DNA from: Limanda limanda
Lineage: Eukaryota; Chordata; Actinopteri; Pleuronectiformes; Pleuronectidae
Reading direction: 5' to 3'
NCBI RefSeq assembly: GCF_963576545.1
Contig: NW_026870424.1
Coordinates: 124,001-188,000 of the forward strand
Length of the DNA stretch: 64,000 nucleotides
The translations under genes were made by a program, and so were the position numbers. A model generated the notes under the pieces. It was given only the letters and a program-made list of their open reading frames with translations, was not told where the DNA came from and did not search any database. Position 1 is the first letter of the stretch. Every line of letters begins with the position of its first letter. Of this stretch, positions 63,981 to 64,000 are shown piece after piece.

Positions 63981-64000
63981 GTGGATCGATTGGTACCATC
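63948..64000 (+). repeat. Partial monomer B at window edge
   Basis: The first 53 bases of a B monomer, from GAAAGTGGTTGC to GATTGGTACCATC, are cut by the end of the window. The array therefore continues beyond 64,000. Confidence 0.95.

Larger units (their letters stand above)
1..64000 (+). repeat. Two-monomer satellite array with embedded telomeric hexamers
   Basis: The window is filled end to end by head-to-tail copies of a 163-bp monomer (A) and a related 155-bp monomer (B). No inversion, unique spacer or transposon was seen, and both window edges fall inside the array. Hand counting the B-specific string GGTTGCATCTGG gives 103 B copies; the rest of the length equals about 295 A copies. 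Neighbouring monomers differ by only a few bases, so the array is strongly homogenised. All TTAGGG hexamers read along the + strand. Satellites with monomers of 150-180 bp and higher-order structure are typical of centromeric, pericentromeric or subtelomeric heterochromatin. The telomeric hexamers favour a subtelomeric origin but do not prove it. I do not recognise this family from any named satellite. Confidence 0.97.

Noticed and set aside
1..64000. CRISPR array
   Set aside because: There are no unique spacers between short repeats; the repeat unit is the whole 155-163 bp and all of it is conserved.
1..64000. rDNA spacer, tRNA or rRNA gene
   Set aside because: No recognisable rRNA or tRNA sequence occurs on either strand; every segment is accounted for by A or B.
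1..64000. Transposable element or integrated virus
   Set aside because: No terminal repeats, target-site duplications, reverse transcriptase, integrase or transposase coding sequence is present; the array is not interrupted anywhere.
1..64000. Repeat-induced point mutation as the cause of variants
   Set aside because: That process mainly turns CpA into TpA. The recurrent variants here are chiefly CpG transitions, and the copies remain almost identical.

Overview
The whole 64 kb window is one uninterrupted tandem satellite array. I see no gene, RNA gene, transposon, CRISPR array or unique spacer in it. The array uses two related monomers, both always in the same orientation. Monomer A is 163 bp, about 47% GC, and carries an in-register block of telomere-type hexamers, (GGGTTA)3GGG. 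Monomer B is 155 bp and is a diverged relative of A without the telomeric block. By hand count there are 103 B monomers, the last one cut by the window edge. The remaining length corresponds to about 295 A monomers. B is never next to B: successive B copies are separated by one to six A monomers. The source is a eukaryote whose telomere repeat is probably TTAGGG. The sequence alone cannot decide between vertebrate, fungus, kinetoplastid or another TTAGGG lineage, nor between a subtelomeric and a pericentromeric location.

Layout. From 1 to about 6.6 kb there is a regular higher-order repeat of 807 bp (4A+1B), nested in 1,614-bp and 1,288-bp super-units. From 6.6 to 17.4 kb is a mosaic that re-uses segments of the first 8 kb at 11.6-16.1 kb. 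From 17.4 kb a new 6,731-bp block appears. It is tandemly duplicated (17.4-24.2 and 24.1-31.0 kb) and present a third time at 31.7-38.5 kb. From 38.5 to 42.1 kb there are two tandem copies of a 1,777-bp unit. From 43.8 to 52.6 kb lies a rearranged copy of 14.8-24 kb, with its own 1,606-bp internal duplication. The last 6 kb holds two copies of a segment offset by 3,700 bp. Nearly all offsets are sums of whole A and B monomers, as expected for unequal exchange in register.

How the parts relate. A and B share an invariant 45-bp core, while the rest of B is clearly diverged from A. Most A monomers contain a canonical four-tract G-quadruplex motif, all on the + strand at about 163-bp spacing. Fourteen A monomers have lost one hexamer (157 bp). 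Another 14, all right of 19.4 kb, have decayed telomeric blocks inside a recurring cassette. Many of the single-base variants are CpG transitions, which hints that the array is cytosine-methylated. The many overlapping minus-strand reading frames are a by-product of the repeat and are not annotated as genes.
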